From NCBI RefSeq assembly GCF_027924605.1, contig NZ_AP027042.1:473524-537523 (forward strand): a DNA stretch of 64,000 nucleotides. Direction: 5' to 3'. The DNA is from Dyella sp. GSA-30. GTDB taxonomy: Bacteria; Pseudomonadota; Gammaproteobacteria; Xanthomonadales; Rhodanobacteraceae. A program made the translations under genes and the position numbers. This document shows positions 34,619-44,321 of the stretch, one piece after another; the first letter of the stretch is position 1, and every line of letters begins with the position of its first letter. The notes under the pieces were generated by a model. That model was given only the letters and a program-made list of their open reading frames with translations. It did no database searches and was not told where the DNA came from.

Positions 34619-35743
34619 ATGGTGCGTCACATTCGAAACCATGTTCCACGTATGGAGAACGCCCCGTATTCCAGGCTGCGCCTGATGCTTATCTCACTGC
34701 TGGTCTGGACGGCTGTCGGTGTAGTTTTCGCGGTGCCACGTTTTGCGTCGAACGCGGCATGGTGGCCCGTGTTGCGCACTTCGTTGGCGGAGTGGTGGGC
34801 GTGGGGACTGCTGGTTCCGGCGATCATTGCGGTGGATCGGCGTCTGCCCATCGCCGTAAGCAGCCTTGGAACACGGCTCGCCGTTCACATCGCTATCGGC
34901 ATTCCAACCACTCTGGTGTACTGCTACGTTGCCGCCCTGTTCCGGGCGGCGATGGGTGTGCTCGCATGGCCTGACGCCATGGGCCTCGGTCCTTTGGATG
35001 AGACGCTGAAGGGCGGATTCCTGTGGAGTCTGCTGGTCTACCTGCTCGTGGTCGGCGGTTGGCAGGCCATGCAATACAGCCAGCACTATCTTGCTTCACA
35101 GTTGAGGCTCGAACGGATGGAGCGGAATTTTTCCGAGGCACGCTTGAATGTCCTGCGCATGCAGCTCGATCCGCACTTTCTTTTCAACGCGCTCAATACC
35201 ATCTCGTCACTTGTCGTAAGCCAGCCCAAGCTGGCGCGTGGAATGATCGAGCAACTGGGCGATCTGCTGCGTCTTTCGCTGGAATCCGGGCGCCGACAGC
35301 AAGTGCGCTTAGGTGAGGAGCTCGAGTTTCTCGGTCATTACCTCGCCATCCAGAAGATGCGTTTTGGTGACAGCTTGCACGTCATCGTCGATGTTCCTGC
35401 GTCCACTCGCGACCTGATAGTGCCGGGACTGATTCTGCAACCGCTGGTCGAAAATGCGGTTCGCCATGGGCTGTCGCCTCGCCCGGGCGGCGGCACCGTC
35501 TGGGTGAAGGCATCGGTCGACGCTGCCACGCTGTACATCACTGTCGAGGACGATGGGGTCGGGCTTGGCGACAGCTGGACGGATGACGGCGCTGGATTGG
35601 GGCTGAGCGTCACCCGCGAACGTATTGCCATGCTTCATCCAGCGCACAATGCGAGCCTCCATATCGGCCCACGCGAAGGTGGCGGTGCGCGCGTTCGTGT
35701 CTCGATACCCATCCATACGGCAGAGGCGCTCAGCGATGCGTGA
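34619..35743 (+). CDS. LytS-type sensor histidine kinase
   Basis: 374 aa from ATG at 34619; GTG at 34610 or 34622 are alternatives around a GAGG at 34612. Four membrane helices occupy about residues 15-150, then the His_kinase (PF06580) motif LRMQLDPHFLFNALNTISSL with the phosphorylated His in DPHF, and a HATPase with LQPLVENAVRHG and DDGVGL. It overlaps the response-regulator gene by 8 bp. No separate sensor domain; the membrane part may sense the signal. Confidence 0.92.
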   Translation: MVRHIRNHVPRMENAPYSRLRLMLISLLVWTAVGVVFAVPRFASNAAWWPVLRTSLAEWWAWGLLVPAIIAVDRRLPIAVSSLGTRLAVHIAIGIPTTLVYCYVAALFRAAMGVLAWPDAMGLGPLDETLKGGFLWSLLVYLLVVGGWQAMQYSQHYLASQLRLERMERNFSEARLNVLRMQLDPHFLFNALNTISSLVVSQPKLARGMIEQLGDLLRLSLESGRRQQVRLGEELEFLGHYLAIQKMRFGDSLHVIVDVPASTRDLIVPGLILQPLVENAVRHGLSPRPGGGTVWVKASVDAATLYITVEDDGVGLGDSWTDDGAGLGLSVTRERIAMLHPAHNASLHIGPREGGGARVRVSIPIHTAEALSDA

Positions 35744-36515
35744 AGCAAGCGCTTATCGGATCCTTATCGTGGACGACGAGCTGCCGGCGCGTCAGCGTCT
35801 GCGCGAGTTGATGGAAAGCGATGCCGATGTTGGCGACATCATGGAGGCGGAGAATGGGCTCGATGCCGTCGAGGCGATCCTGCAAAAGCAACCCGATGTC
35901 GTTTTTCTGGACGTTCAAATGCCAGGGCTCGACGGGCTGGGCGTGATCGACACGATCGGCATCGAGCGCATGCCCGTAACGGTCTTTGTGACGGCCTTCG
36001 ATCAGCACGCCGTGCGTGCGTTCGAATCGGCCGCCATCGACTATGTACTCAAACCCTACGGCGACGAGCGCATGGAGGCTGCGTTCACCCGTGCAAAGGC
36101 GCGCCTGGACGACAGACACCTGCGCGAGTTCGGCCAGAACGTGCTCCAACTGCTCGATAGCCGCCACCTGGACAAACCGTTTCTCGATCGCATCGTCATC
36201 CGGGAACGCGACAAGACCGATCTGATCCGGGTCGAATCGATCGACTGCATCGAAAGCGCGGGCGTCTACGTGGCATTGCACGTGGGGCGCGAGCGCATCA
36301 TCCACCGCGCCGCCCTGGGCGAACTGGTCGCACGGCTCGATCCGCGCCGCTTCGTTCGCGTGCATCGCTCGACCGTGGTCAACATCGACAGCATCGTGCA
36401 TCTGGAGCCAGCCACCCACGGTGAATTCGATCTCGTCCTGCGCGGGGGCCACCGCGTCCATGTCAGCCGCACCTTTCGGCCCTTGCTTGAGGCCCGGCTC
36501 GGGCAGTCGTTATAA
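35736..36515 (+). CDS. LytTR-family response regulator
   Basis: 259 aa from ATG at 35736, 8 bp inside the kinase gene. Receiver domain about residues 8-125 with VVFLDVQMPGLDG (phosphorylated Asp) and conserved Lys in DYVLKPYG; LytTR DNA-binding domain about 155-259 (LIRVESIDCIESAGVYVALH...RRFVRVHRSTVVNIDSI). Partner of the kinase directly upstream. Targets are unknown; a hairpin at 36582-36606 precedes the next gene. Confidence 0.93.
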   Translation: MREASAYRILIVDDELPARQRLRELMESDADVGDIMEAENGLDAVEAILQKQPDVVFLDVQMPGLDGLGVIDTIGIERMPVTVFVTAFDQHAVRAFESAAIDYVLKPYGDERMEAAFTRAKARLDDRHLREFGQNVLQLLDSRHLDKPFLDRIVIRERDKTDLIRVESIDCIESAGVYVALHVGRERIIHRAALGELVARLDPRRFVRVHRSTVVNIDSIVHLEPATHGEFDLVLRGGHRVHVSRTFRPLLEARLGQSL

Positions 36516-36581
36516 GGCGGTCCGGCTTTTGTATCGGAATGTATCCGGGCTCGACCTTGGCACATTGCGATACCTTTTGAT

Positions 36582-36606
36582 GCATCCCGTGACATATCCG
36601 GGATGC
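36582..36606. promoter_or_regulatory. Inverted repeat between LytTR regulator and epoxide-hydrolase-like genes
   Basis: GCATCCC (36582-36588) and GGGATGC (36600-36606) with an 11-nt spacer. No T-run follows, so it is more likely a binding site or leader hairpin than a terminator. Confidence 0.35.
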
Positions 36607-36665
36607 GCCGCCATGGTCTTCTATCCACACCAAACGACCCGATCGTTTACTTACTGGAGAGGACC

Positions 36666-37715
36666 ATGCACAAGAAGACGAATCTCAGCGGCCGCAGTTT
36701 CCTGGCGGCTGCGACCATGGCGATACTGGCAACCCAGGTCGTGGCGGGCAGCCTGCATGCTCAATCCGCGCAGATGCAGCCGAGCCAGGCCACCATGCCG
36801 GCCCCCGTTTCCCAGGATGCCTTGGGCCCACTGAAGCATGTCCATGCTGGCGTGCTGGATGTCGCTTACGCGGAGTTGGGGCCGGCCGATGGCCCGGTCG
36901 TCATTCTTTTGCATGGATGGCCCTACGATATTCACAGCTATCAGGATGTCGCGCCGGCGTTGGCAGCGAAGGGCTACCGGGTGCTTGTCCCGTATGCGCG
37001 TGGCTACGGCGAGACCCGTTTCCTGTCCAAGAACACCATGCGAAACGCCGAACCTGCCGCACTGGCCAAGGACGTCATCGACTTCATGGACGCGCTCAAC
37101 ATCAAGCACGCGGTGCTGGGTGGCTTCGACTGGGGTGCGCGCTCGGCGGATATCGTCGCGGCGCTGTGGCCGGAACGGGTGAAGGCGCTGGTAAGCGTCA
37201 GCGGCTACCTGATTGGCAGCCAGGAGTCCGGCAAGGCGCCCTTGCCGCCCAAGGCCGAGTATCAGTGGTGGTATCAGTATTACTTCACCACCGAGCGCGG
37301 TCGGATCGGCTACGAGAAGAACCACCGTGATTTCGCCAAGCTGATCTGGCAGCTCGCCTCACCGAAGTGGAACTTCGATGACGCCACCTACGAACGCAGC
37401 GCTTCGGCACTCGACAACCCGGACCATGTCGCCATCACGATCCACAACTATCGCTGGCGGCTGGACCTGGCCAAGGGTGAAGCCAAATACGATGCACTGG
37501 AAAAGCGACTGGCCCAATTTCCGAAGATCTCCGTACCCACCATCACCCTGGAGGGTGACGCCAATGGCGCACCGCATCCGCAACCGGAGGTGTACGCCAA
37601 GCAATTCACCGGCAAGTATCAGTTTCGTCTGATCACCGGCGGTGTCGGCCATAACTTGCCGGAAGAAGCGCCGCAGGCGTTTACGCAGGCCGTGATCGAC
37701 GCCGATCACCTTTGA
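36666..37715 (+). CDS. Exported alpha/beta hydrolase, epoxide-hydrolase-like
   Basis: 349 aa from ATG at 36666, with GAGAGG upstream. A signal sequence (SFLAAATMAILATQVVAGSLHAQ) precedes the fold: HGWP oxyanion motif at 83-86, nucleophile D155 in GGFDWGARSA, and H in GGVGHNLPEEAPQ. An aspartate nucleophile is typical of epoxide hydrolases and haloalkane dehalogenases; dehalogenases usually have DWG as well, so both remain possible. Export to the periplasm is notable. Its end overlaps by 10 bp the convergent kinase gene. Confidence 0.85.
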   Translation: MHKKTNLSGRSFLAAATMAILATQVVAGSLHAQSAQMQPSQATMPAPVSQDALGPLKHVHAGVLDVAYAELGPADGPVVILLHGWPYDIHSYQDVAPALAAKGYRVLVPYARGYGETRFLSKNTMRNAEPAALAKDVIDFMDALNIKHAVLGGFDWGARSADIVAALWPERVKALVSVSGYLIGSQESGKAPLPPKAEYQWWYQYYFTTERGRIGYEKNHRDFAKLIWQLASPKWNFDDATYERSASALDNPDHVAITIHNYRWRLDLAKGEAKYDALEKRLAQFPKISVPTITLEGDANGAPHPQPEVYAKQFTGKYQFRLITGGVGHNLPEEAPQAFTQAVIDADHL

Positions 37716-39106
37716 TGGGAGCTAGGGAACCAGAGCACAAACCGTGTGATTCCCTCTGGATGACTATCTACCGTGACGTTGCCACCATGGAGCTCCATGA
37801 TGCTTCTCACGATAGATAGGCCCAGACCGGTAGAGTTCGCCGAATCGCTACGGGAACGATCCACCCGGTAGAAGCGGTCGAACAGCTTTTCCAGGTGCTC
37901 CTGCGCTATACCGGCCCCAGGGTTTTCCACCGTGACAGTCACCGCGCCATTCATATGCTCGGTAAAGAGCGTAATCGTCTGTCCCTGCGGGGTGTAACGC
38001 AGTGCATTGGATAGAAGATTTCCCACGGCTCGGCGAAATAGTTCGCGGTCCGCGCTGATGCTGGCTTGCCCCTGGATACGGATATTGATTCCGGCTTCCG
38101 AGGCGATGCCTTCGAAGTAATCGACGATCTGCTCCAGCTCGATGCCGATATCCAGGTGTACGCGCTGAAGGGCAAACTGGGGGTTGTCCGCACGCGCCAG
38201 GAACAGGACGCTTTCGATGGTCCGGCTCACCCGATCACATTCCTCGATATTGGAGGCAAGCAGCGCCTGGTATTCCGCGGGAGTACGCGCCCGAGTCAGC
38301 GCCACTTCGTTGGTGCCTCGCAGATTGCCGACCGGTGTACGCAGGTCGTGAGCGAGATCCACGGTGAACTGCCATACCCGGGCGAAGCCACCCTCAAGTC
38401 GATCCAGCATCTCGTTGAGCGCGCCGGAAAGGGCGTGGAATTCCGCAGGCGCATTACCGGCCGACAGGCGCGTATGAAGGCTCTGTGCGTTGATGGTGGC
38501 CGCATCGGTCGCCATGGAGCGCAAGGGCCGCAGCGCCCGGCGCACCAACAGATGACTGAGCACAATCGCCGCTATCATCCCGGCCAATAGCCGCATGGCC
38601 ATATCCCGGCCATAACGTCGCAGCAGTGCCTCGCGATCGGCGAACGAGCGCGCCACCATAATCGTCACGTGGGCTCCATCGCGTACTTGCCCCGCCACCG
38701 CTATGCCATGTACGGGCAACCCATGATCGCCATACCACGTGTGTAACATGCCGGCGATGATGCGTTGCCCGATAGGAACCGCGCTCGGGAGATCCAGCGG
38801 GTACGCCGTCGGGTTGTAGTCAATGACAGTCTTGCCCGTGCCATCGACCATGCGCAACGCGTTGCTGGGGTCGCCAAGAACACTGACCACCATCCGATCC
38901 TGATGAGCCTTGAGGTCGTCAAGGGAATCCAGCTCGGCGACGAGCCGCCGAAGATGGCGCGCGGACAGCACCAGATTGGTTTCATCCTGTTCGTAAACGC
39001 GATGCTCGGCCGCCCGGTAGAGAAGCCATCCCACCAGGATGAAACACGTCGCGATGATGACCACGAAGGTGACCGTCAGGCGCGCACTGAGCGAAAGGCG
39101 ATGCAT
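37706..39106 (-). CDS. Sensor histidine kinase of the CusS/EnvZ type
   Basis: 466 aa. Two membrane helices (about 9-30 and 168-190) flank a periplasmic sensor; a HAMP follows. Catalytic core: H-box DLAHDLRTPVGNL, N-box NLLSNALRYT, and G-boxes AGIAQE and TGLGLSIV. It overlaps the regulator gene by one base (TGATG). Lies divergent from an RND efflux operon, which the pair probably controls. Confidence 0.93.
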   Translation of the reverse strand: MHRLSLSARLTVTFVVIIATCFILVGWLLYRAAEHRVYEQDETNLVLSARHLRRLVAELDSLDDLKAHQDRMVVSVLGDPSNALRMVDGTGKTVIDYNPTAYPLDLPSAVPIGQRIIAGMLHTWYGDHGLPVHGIAVAGQVRDGAHVTIMVARSFADREALLRRYGRDMAMRLLAGMIAAIVLSHLLVRRALRPLRSMATDAATINAQSLHTRLSAGNAPAEFHALSGALNEMLDRLEGGFARVWQFTVDLAHDLRTPVGNLRGTNEVALTRARTPAEYQALLASNIEECDRVSRTIESVLFLARADNPQFALQRVHLDIGIELEQIVDYFEGIASEAGINIRIQGQASISADRELFRRAVGNLLSNALRYTPQGQTITLFTEHMNGAVTVTVENPGAGIAQEHLEKLFDRFYRVDRSRSDSANSTGLGLSIVRSIMELHGGNVTVDSHPEGITRFVLWFPSSHQR

Positions 39107-39786
39107 CAGGCCCCCTCGTGCTCTTCGTCCAGCACGTAACCCATGCCCCGTACGGTATGGATGAGCTTGGTGTCGTGACCGTCATCGATCTTTACCCGCA
39201 AGCGTCGGATGGCGACTTCGACCACATTGGTATCGCTGTCGAAGTTCATGTCCCACACGTATGACGCGATCTGCGTACGGCTCAGCACTTCGCCACGCCG
39301 TCTCGCCAGCAACTGAAGCAAGGCGAACTCCTTGGGTGTCAGATCGATGCGCTGGCCATTGCGCTTCACCCGACGGCGTACGGCATCGATTTCAAGGTCG
39401 CCGATGTGGACATGTTCGATATCGCGTGGCGGGCCACGGCGCAGCAGGGTTCGGATGCGCGCCAACAGCTCGACAAACGCAAACGGCTTCACCAGGTAGT
39501 CGTCGCCGCCGAGCTCCAGCCCGCGGACACGCTCTTCCAGCTCATCGATGGCCGTAAGCAGCAGCACCGGCGTGTCTTTCTTCATACGGAGGCGGCGCAG
39601 AATTTCCCATCCGTCCATGCCCGGGAGCATGACGTCCAGAACTATCAGGTCATAGTCCTCCTCCAGCGCCTGATGCAGGCCGTCGATGCCGTTGGCCACC
39701 ACATCCACCGTGAAGCCGGACTCCTCGAGTCCCTTCTTCAGGTACTCGCCGGCTTTCTTTTCATCTTCAATGACCAGCAGGCGCAT
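39106..39786 (-). CDS. OmpR-family response regulator
   Basis: 226 aa. Receiver with [14 protein letters not shown] (phospho-Asp), Lys in DYLVKPFAF, and a winged-helix OmpR/PhoB output domain ([31 protein letters not shown]...[13 protein letters not shown]). Similar to the CusR/QseB type. Co-transcribed with the kinase; the spacer towards the efflux operon carries an 11-bp-spaced direct repeat fitting such regulators. Confidence 0.94.
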   Translation of the reverse strand: MRLLVIEDEKKAGEYLKKGLEESGFTVDVVANGIDGLHQALEEDYDLIVLDVMLPGMDGWEILRRLRMKKDTPVLLLTAIDELEERVRGLELGGDDYLVKPFAFVELLARIRTLLRRGPPRDIEHVHIGDLEIDAVRRRVKRNGQRIDLTPKEFALLQLLARRRGEVLSRTQIASYVWDMNFDSDTNVVEVAIRRLRVKIDDGHDTKLIHTVRGMGYVLDEEHEGA

Positions 39787-39852
39787 GGGAACTCTCGCGG
39801 GGTGCCTGAACGCATCATACGCGCGACATCCCGGGGGCGTGATTACAGATTC

Positions 39853-39869
39853 GTCAGGAAGCTGTCAGG
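39853..39869 (+). promoter_or_regulatory. Tandem GTCAGG direct repeat, candidate response-regulator site
   Basis: GTCAGG-N5-GTCAGG with 11-bp periodicity in the 146-bp spacer between the regulator and the RND gene, about 64 bp before its ATG. OmpR/PhoB-type regulators bind such same-face direct repeats. Confidence 0.5.
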
Positions 39870-39932
39870 GGTGCGCAAGCGCCTGTTCTTTAGCCTTCCG
39901 CATGACCTGATCTGTGAAAGAGGGAGCCCGTT

Positions 39933-42900
39933 ATGTGGATCGTCCAATTGGCGCTACGGCGACCCTATACCTTTATCGTGCTGGCGTTGCTGCTGGCCAT
40001 CATCGGTCCGCTCATGGTGTTGCGGACGCCGACCGATATCTTCCCCAATATCAACATTCCCGTGTTGAGCATCGTATGGTCGTTCAACGGCTTTTCGGCC
40101 GACGACATGGCTAACCGCATTACCACGCCCTACGAGCGTGCATTGACGTCGGACGTCGACAATATCGAGCACGTGGAATCACAAACGGTCAACGGCGTCG
40201 CTGTGATCAAGGTGTATTTCCACGAGGGCGCGGACATCAATCGCGCCATTGCGGAGGCCTCCGCCAACGCGCAGTCCATCCTGCGCGTGCTTCCGCCGGG
40301 TACGCTGCCACCGCTGGTGATCTCGTACAACGCTTCCACGGTGCCGATCCTGCAGCTGGCGCTGTCCAGTCGTACGCTGCCCGAGCAGCAGCTGTATGAC
40401 CTTGGCAACAATTTCATCCGCACCCAACTGGCCACCGTACAAGGCGCCGCTATTCCTCTGCCGTTCGGCGGCAAGGTGCGCCAGATCATGGTGGACATCG
40501 ACCCGAAGGCATTGCAGGCCCATGGTCTGTCACCGCTGGATGTGGTCGACGCCGTGAACGCGCAGAACCTGATCCTGCCTGGCGGCACCGCCAAGATCGG
40601 TGCGCTCGAATACAACGTCAACCTCAATGGCAGCCCGACTTCCGTCGACGCACTCAACCTGATGCCGGTAAAGGCAACAGATGGCGGGGTTACCTATCTG
40701 CGTGATGTGGCGACGGTACGCGATGGTTTCGCGCCTCAAACCAATATCGTGCGGGTGGACGGCACGCGCTCCGCGCTACTGCAGGTGGAGAAGTCGGGCG
40801 ACGCATCGACGCTCGACATCATTGCATCCGTCAAGGGACTGCTGCCGAAGATCGCCGCGGGGCTTCCCAAGGCGCTCGACATCAAACCGGTCTCCGATCA
40901 ATCGGTATTCGTCAGCTCGGCCGTGCAGGGCGTGGTTCGCGAAGGTCTGCTTGCAGCGGGTCTGACGGCCATCATGATTCTTCTGTTCCTTGGCAGCTGG
41001 CGTTCCACGCTGATCATTGCCATCACCATCCCCCTGTCGGTGGCGACCTCGCTTATCGCGCTCTCCGCGCTCGGGCAGACCATCAACATCATGACCTTGG
41101 GCGGGCTGGCGCTGGCCGTGGGCATTCTTGTCGACGATGCCACCGTGGCCATCGAGGCGATCAGTCATCATCGGGACATGGGCAAGCCGCTGCACGACGC
41201 GATCATCGATGCATCGGCACAGATCGCGCTGCCCACCCTGGTGTCGACGTTGTCGATCTGCATCGTGTTCCTGCCGATGTTCCTGCTGTCCGGCGTAGCG
41301 CATTACCTTTTCGTGCCGCTAGCCGAGGCAGTAGTGTTTGCGATGCTGGCCTCGTACTTCTTTTCGCGCGCGCTCATTCCCACGCTGGCGATGTACATGC
41401 TTCGCAATGATCGTGTCGCAGGGGATGCCAGTCAGGGTCGATTTGGCTGGCTTCGCCGGTTCCAGCAACGTTTCGAGCACGGCTTCGAAAGCATTCATGC
41501 GCACTATCAGCAGATACTGCGGACCGTGCTCGCCCATCCGCGTCGTCTGGCGGCGGTGTTTGTGATCGTCTGCGGCGGCTCCCTGCTGCTGGTGCCATTC
41601 CTCGGCCGTGATTTCTTCCCAACCTTGGACACCGGTGAGATCCGTCTGCATATGCGAGCACACACCGGCACCCGTATCGAGCAGACGGCGCGCGTGGTCG
41701 ATCTGGTGGAACAACGCATCCGAGCCATCATTCCGCCCCGGGAACTGGGCAGCGTGCTGGACAACATCGGCCTTCCGGTCAGTGGCATCAACATGACCTA
41801 TGACTCCTCGTTACCCGTGGGCTCGGCGGATGCGGATATCCTGATTTCCCTCAATCCCGACCATCACCCCACAGCCGCGTACGCCACCGCGCTTCGCGAC
41901 CATCTCAATCACGAGTTTCCGGGCGTGACGTTCTCATTCCTCCCGGCGGACATCATCAGCCAGACGCTGGACTTTGGCTTGCCTTCGCCCATCGATGTGC
42001 AGATCGTGGGCAACGACAAGGTCGGTAACCGCAAGGTCACCGAGGATCTGCTGGCCCAGCTGCGGCATGTCGACGGCCTGGTCGATCCGCGTATCCAGCA
42101 GCCGGACGATGCGCCGTCCATCAATGTCGATGTCGACCGTGTCAAGGCCCTCCAGGCCGGCTTTCAGCAGCGCGTTATCGCACAGAACCTGCTGATCGCG
42201 CTGTCCGGCAGCTCGCAGACATCGCCGAATTTCTGGCTGAACCCGAAAAACGGCGTGAGCTATCCGCTGATGACGGAAGCGCCTCAGTACACCATCGATT
42301 CGTTGCAGGCACTGAGCAATATCCCTCTGACGACAGACAACGGCAGCAAACAAGCGGAGCCTTCCATTCTCGGCTCACTGAGCACGCTTAGTCGCGCCTC
42401 GCAGGACGCCGTGGTTTCGCATTACAACGTGCAGCCCGTCATCGACATATTCGCTGGCGTCCAGGGACGCGACCTCGGTGCCGTGAGCGGTGATATCGAT
42501 CGCCTCGTTGCCGCTGCAAGAGCGCATCTTCCCGCTGGCTCCAGTATTGCCGTGCGTGGCGAGGTGCAGACCATGCAGTCCTCCTTCAAAGGGCTGCTGC
42601 TTGGACTCACGTTCGCGGTTTTGCTGGTCTACGCGTTGATGGTGGTTAACTTCCAGTCGTGGACCGACCCACTCATCATCATCAGCGGGCTGCCGGGCGC
42701 ATTGGCCGGCATGACCTGGATGCTGTTCGTCACCCGAACGACCATCAGCGTACCCGCGCTTACCGGTGCGATCATGTGTATCGGTATCGCCACGGCCAAC
42801 AGCATTCTCGTGGTCAGCTTCGCGCGCGATCGTATTCATGAAGGTGCGACGCCGCTTCAAGCCGCCTTCGATGCCGGCGCCACCCGCTTCCGCCCGGTAC

Positions 42901-43127
42901 TCATGACGGCGCTCGCCATGCTTATCGGCATGCTGCCGATGGCGTTGGGGCTGGGAGATGGCGGCGAGCAAAACGCGCCGCTGGGCCGTGTGGTGATCGG
43001 CGGCCTGATGTTCGGCACCGTGACCACGCTTGTCTTCGTTCCCGCGGTATTCGCCGCGGTACATACCTGGCTCGACCGTCGCCAGAAGTCCCTGCCCGCG
43101 CTTCCTTCCCCCCATTCGATGTCCTGA
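39933..43127 (+). CDS. RND efflux pump inner-membrane transporter
   Basis: 1064 aa, the usual length of AcrB/MdtB-type pumps. Twelve membrane helices with large periplasmic loops; the proton-relay aspartates are D401-D402 in GILVDDAT on TM4. It is the first gene, followed by adaptor (14 bp later) and outer-membrane channel; this pump-first order differs from acrAB-oprM. Substrates could be drugs, solvents or metals; the CusA-specific Met sites are not evident, so HAE-type efflux is favoured. Confidence 0.95.
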   Translation: MWIVQLALRRPYTFIVLALLLAIIGPLMVLRTPTDIFPNINIPVLSIVWSFNGFSADDMANRITTPYERALTSDVDNIEHVESQTVNGVAVIKVYFHEGADINRAIAEASANAQSILRVLPPGTLPPLVISYNASTVPILQLALSSRTLPEQQLYDLGNNFIRTQLATVQGAAIPLPFGGKVRQIMVDIDPKALQAHGLSPLDVVDAVNAQNLILPGGTAKIGALEYNVNLNGSPTSVDALNLMPVKATDGGVTYLRDVATVRDGFAPQTNIVRVDGTRSALLQVEKSGDASTLDIIASVKGLLPKIAAGLPKALDIKPVSDQSVFVSSAVQGVVREGLLAAGLTAIMILLFLGSWRSTLIIAITIPLSVATSLIALSALGQTINIMTLGGLALAVGILVDDATVAIEAISHHRDMGKPLHDAIIDASAQIALPTLVSTLSICIVFLPMFLLSGVAHYLFVPLAEAVVFAMLASYFFSRALIPTLAMYMLRNDRVAGDASQGRFGWLRRFQQRFEHGFESIHAHYQQILRTVLAHPRRLAAVFVIVCGGSLLLVPFLGRDFFPTLDTGEIRLHMRAHTGTRIEQTARVVDLVEQRIRAIIPPRELGSVLDNIGLPVSGINMTYDSSLPVGSADADILISLNPDHHPTAAYATALRDHLNHEFPGVTFSFLPADIISQTLDFGLPSPIDVQIVGNDKVGNRKVTEDLLAQLRHVDGLVDPRIQQPDDAPSINVDVDRVKALQAGFQQRVIAQNLLIALSGSSQTSPNFWLNPKNGVSYPLMTEAPQYTIDSLQALSNIPLTTDNGSKQAEPSILGSLSTLSRASQDAVVSHYNVQPVIDIFAGVQGRDLGAVSGDIDRLVAAARAHLPAGSSIAVRGEVQTMQSSFKGLLLGLTFAVLLVYALMVVNFQSWTDPLIIISGLPGALAGMTWMLFVTRTTISVPALTGAIMCIGIATANSILVVSFARDRIHEGATPLQAAFDAGATRFRPVLMTALAMLIGMLPMALGLGDGGEQNAPLGRVVIGGLMFGTVTTLVFVPAVFAAVHTWLDRRQKSLPALPSPHSMS

Positions 43128-43140
43128 CGGGAGAGATACC

Positions 43141-44304
43141 ATGTCCGCATCTACACCGCTTTCCTCACCCTCTCATTCGCGACGCTACATCGCGGCCGCC
43201 ATTGCTGCCGTATGCCTGGCACTGATCGCGGGCAGCTTGCCACGGCTGTCCGCGCACACGGCCGTCGTGCACCAGACAGAGGCACTCAGCGTGCCAACGG
43301 TAGCCGTTATCGCTCCCGATCATGCACCGCTACAACAGTCTCTGGTGCTGCCCGGCGACGTCGAAGCTTTCCAGGAAGCCAATATCTACGCGCGCACGAG
43401 CGGCTATCTCGGTCGCTGGCTGGTCGACATCGGCACGCACGTTCATAGCGCACAGCTGCTTGCCGAGATTGAATCGCCGGAGATTGATGCCGAGCTGGCG
43501 CAGGCTCGTGCGGATGCGGCGACAGCATCGGCCAATTATCAGATCGCCAAAGTGACCGCGGCGCGCTGGGAAGACATGCTCAAGAGCAATGCGGTCTCCC
43601 AGCAGTCCAGCGAGGAGAACGTGAGCACCATGAAGGCGAAGCAAGCCATGCTGGCGGCCGCGCAGGCAAACGTGAACCGATTGCAGCAACTGCAATCTTT
43701 CGAAAAGGTCTATGCCCCCTTTGACGGCGTCGTAACCACACGCAATGTCGATGTGGGTGCCCTGATCGATGCAGGCAACGGCGGCACGCCGGCAGCGCTG
43801 TTCAAACTGGCGGAGACCGACAAGCTACGTGTCTTCGTCAATGTACCGCAGGACAACGCCGCCGATGTGACGCTCGGCTCACGCGCCACCGTGACCCTGC
43901 CGCAGTACCCGGGCAGAACGTTCGTGGGCAGCGTGGCACGCACATCGGGCGCCATCGATCCGGTCAGCCGCACGCTGCGTGTCGAGATCGACATGGCCAA
44001 TACGGATGGCTCCATTCCGCCTGGCGCGTACGCGCAGGTCACACTTGCGCTCACCGCCGCAACGGCCACGCTGTCATTGCCAGCCAATGCGCTTCTGTTT
44101 CGTCCTGCGGGTGTCGAGGTGGCCACGGTCGACAGCAAAGGCCGCGTGCAACTGATGCCGGTGACGCTGGGAAGGGACTTCGGTACGCGCGTCGACATCC
44201 AAACCGGCCTGCGCGGTGACGAACGGATCATCGTCAATCCGGGCGATGCCATCAGCGACGGGCAACCGGTAAGCATCAACCCGCATCCCACGAACGCGAA
44301 CTGA
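43141..44304 (+). CDS. RND efflux periplasmic adaptor (HlyD/AcrA family)
   Basis: 387 aa from ATG at 43141 (GGGAGAG upstream; a longer in-frame upstream region overlaps the pump gene and is dismissed). A membrane helix/signal (about 16-38) precedes barrel-sandwich lipoyl halves (NIYARTSGYLGRWLVDIGTHV; YAPFDGVVTTRNVDVGALI), a short helical hairpin and a beta-barrel. Middle gene of the efflux operon. Confidence 0.94.
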   Translation: MSASTPLSSPSHSRRYIAAAIAAVCLALIAGSLPRLSAHTAVVHQTEALSVPTVAVIAPDHAPLQQSLVLPGDVEAFQEANIYARTSGYLGRWLVDIGTHVHSAQLLAEIESPEIDAELAQARADAATASANYQIAKVTAARWEDMLKSNAVSQQSSEENVSTMKAKQAMLAAAQANVNRLQQLQSFEKVYAPFDGVVTTRNVDVGALIDAGNGGTPAALFKLAETDKLRVFVNVPQDNAADVTLGSRATVTLPQYPGRTFVGSVARTSGAIDPVSRTLRVEIDMANTDGSIPPGAYAQVTLALTAATATLSLPANALLFRPAGVEVATVDSKGRVQLMPVTLGRDFGTRVDIQTGLRGDERIIVNPGDAISDGQPVSINPHPTNAN

Positions 44305-44321
44305 GCGAAGGCGAAACACTT

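Noticed and set aside
37706-43127. Copper/silver (Cus) efflux system
   Set aside because: The kinase is CusS-like, but Met-rich metal-transfer sites of CusA/CusB are not visible, and no CusF-like gene is present.
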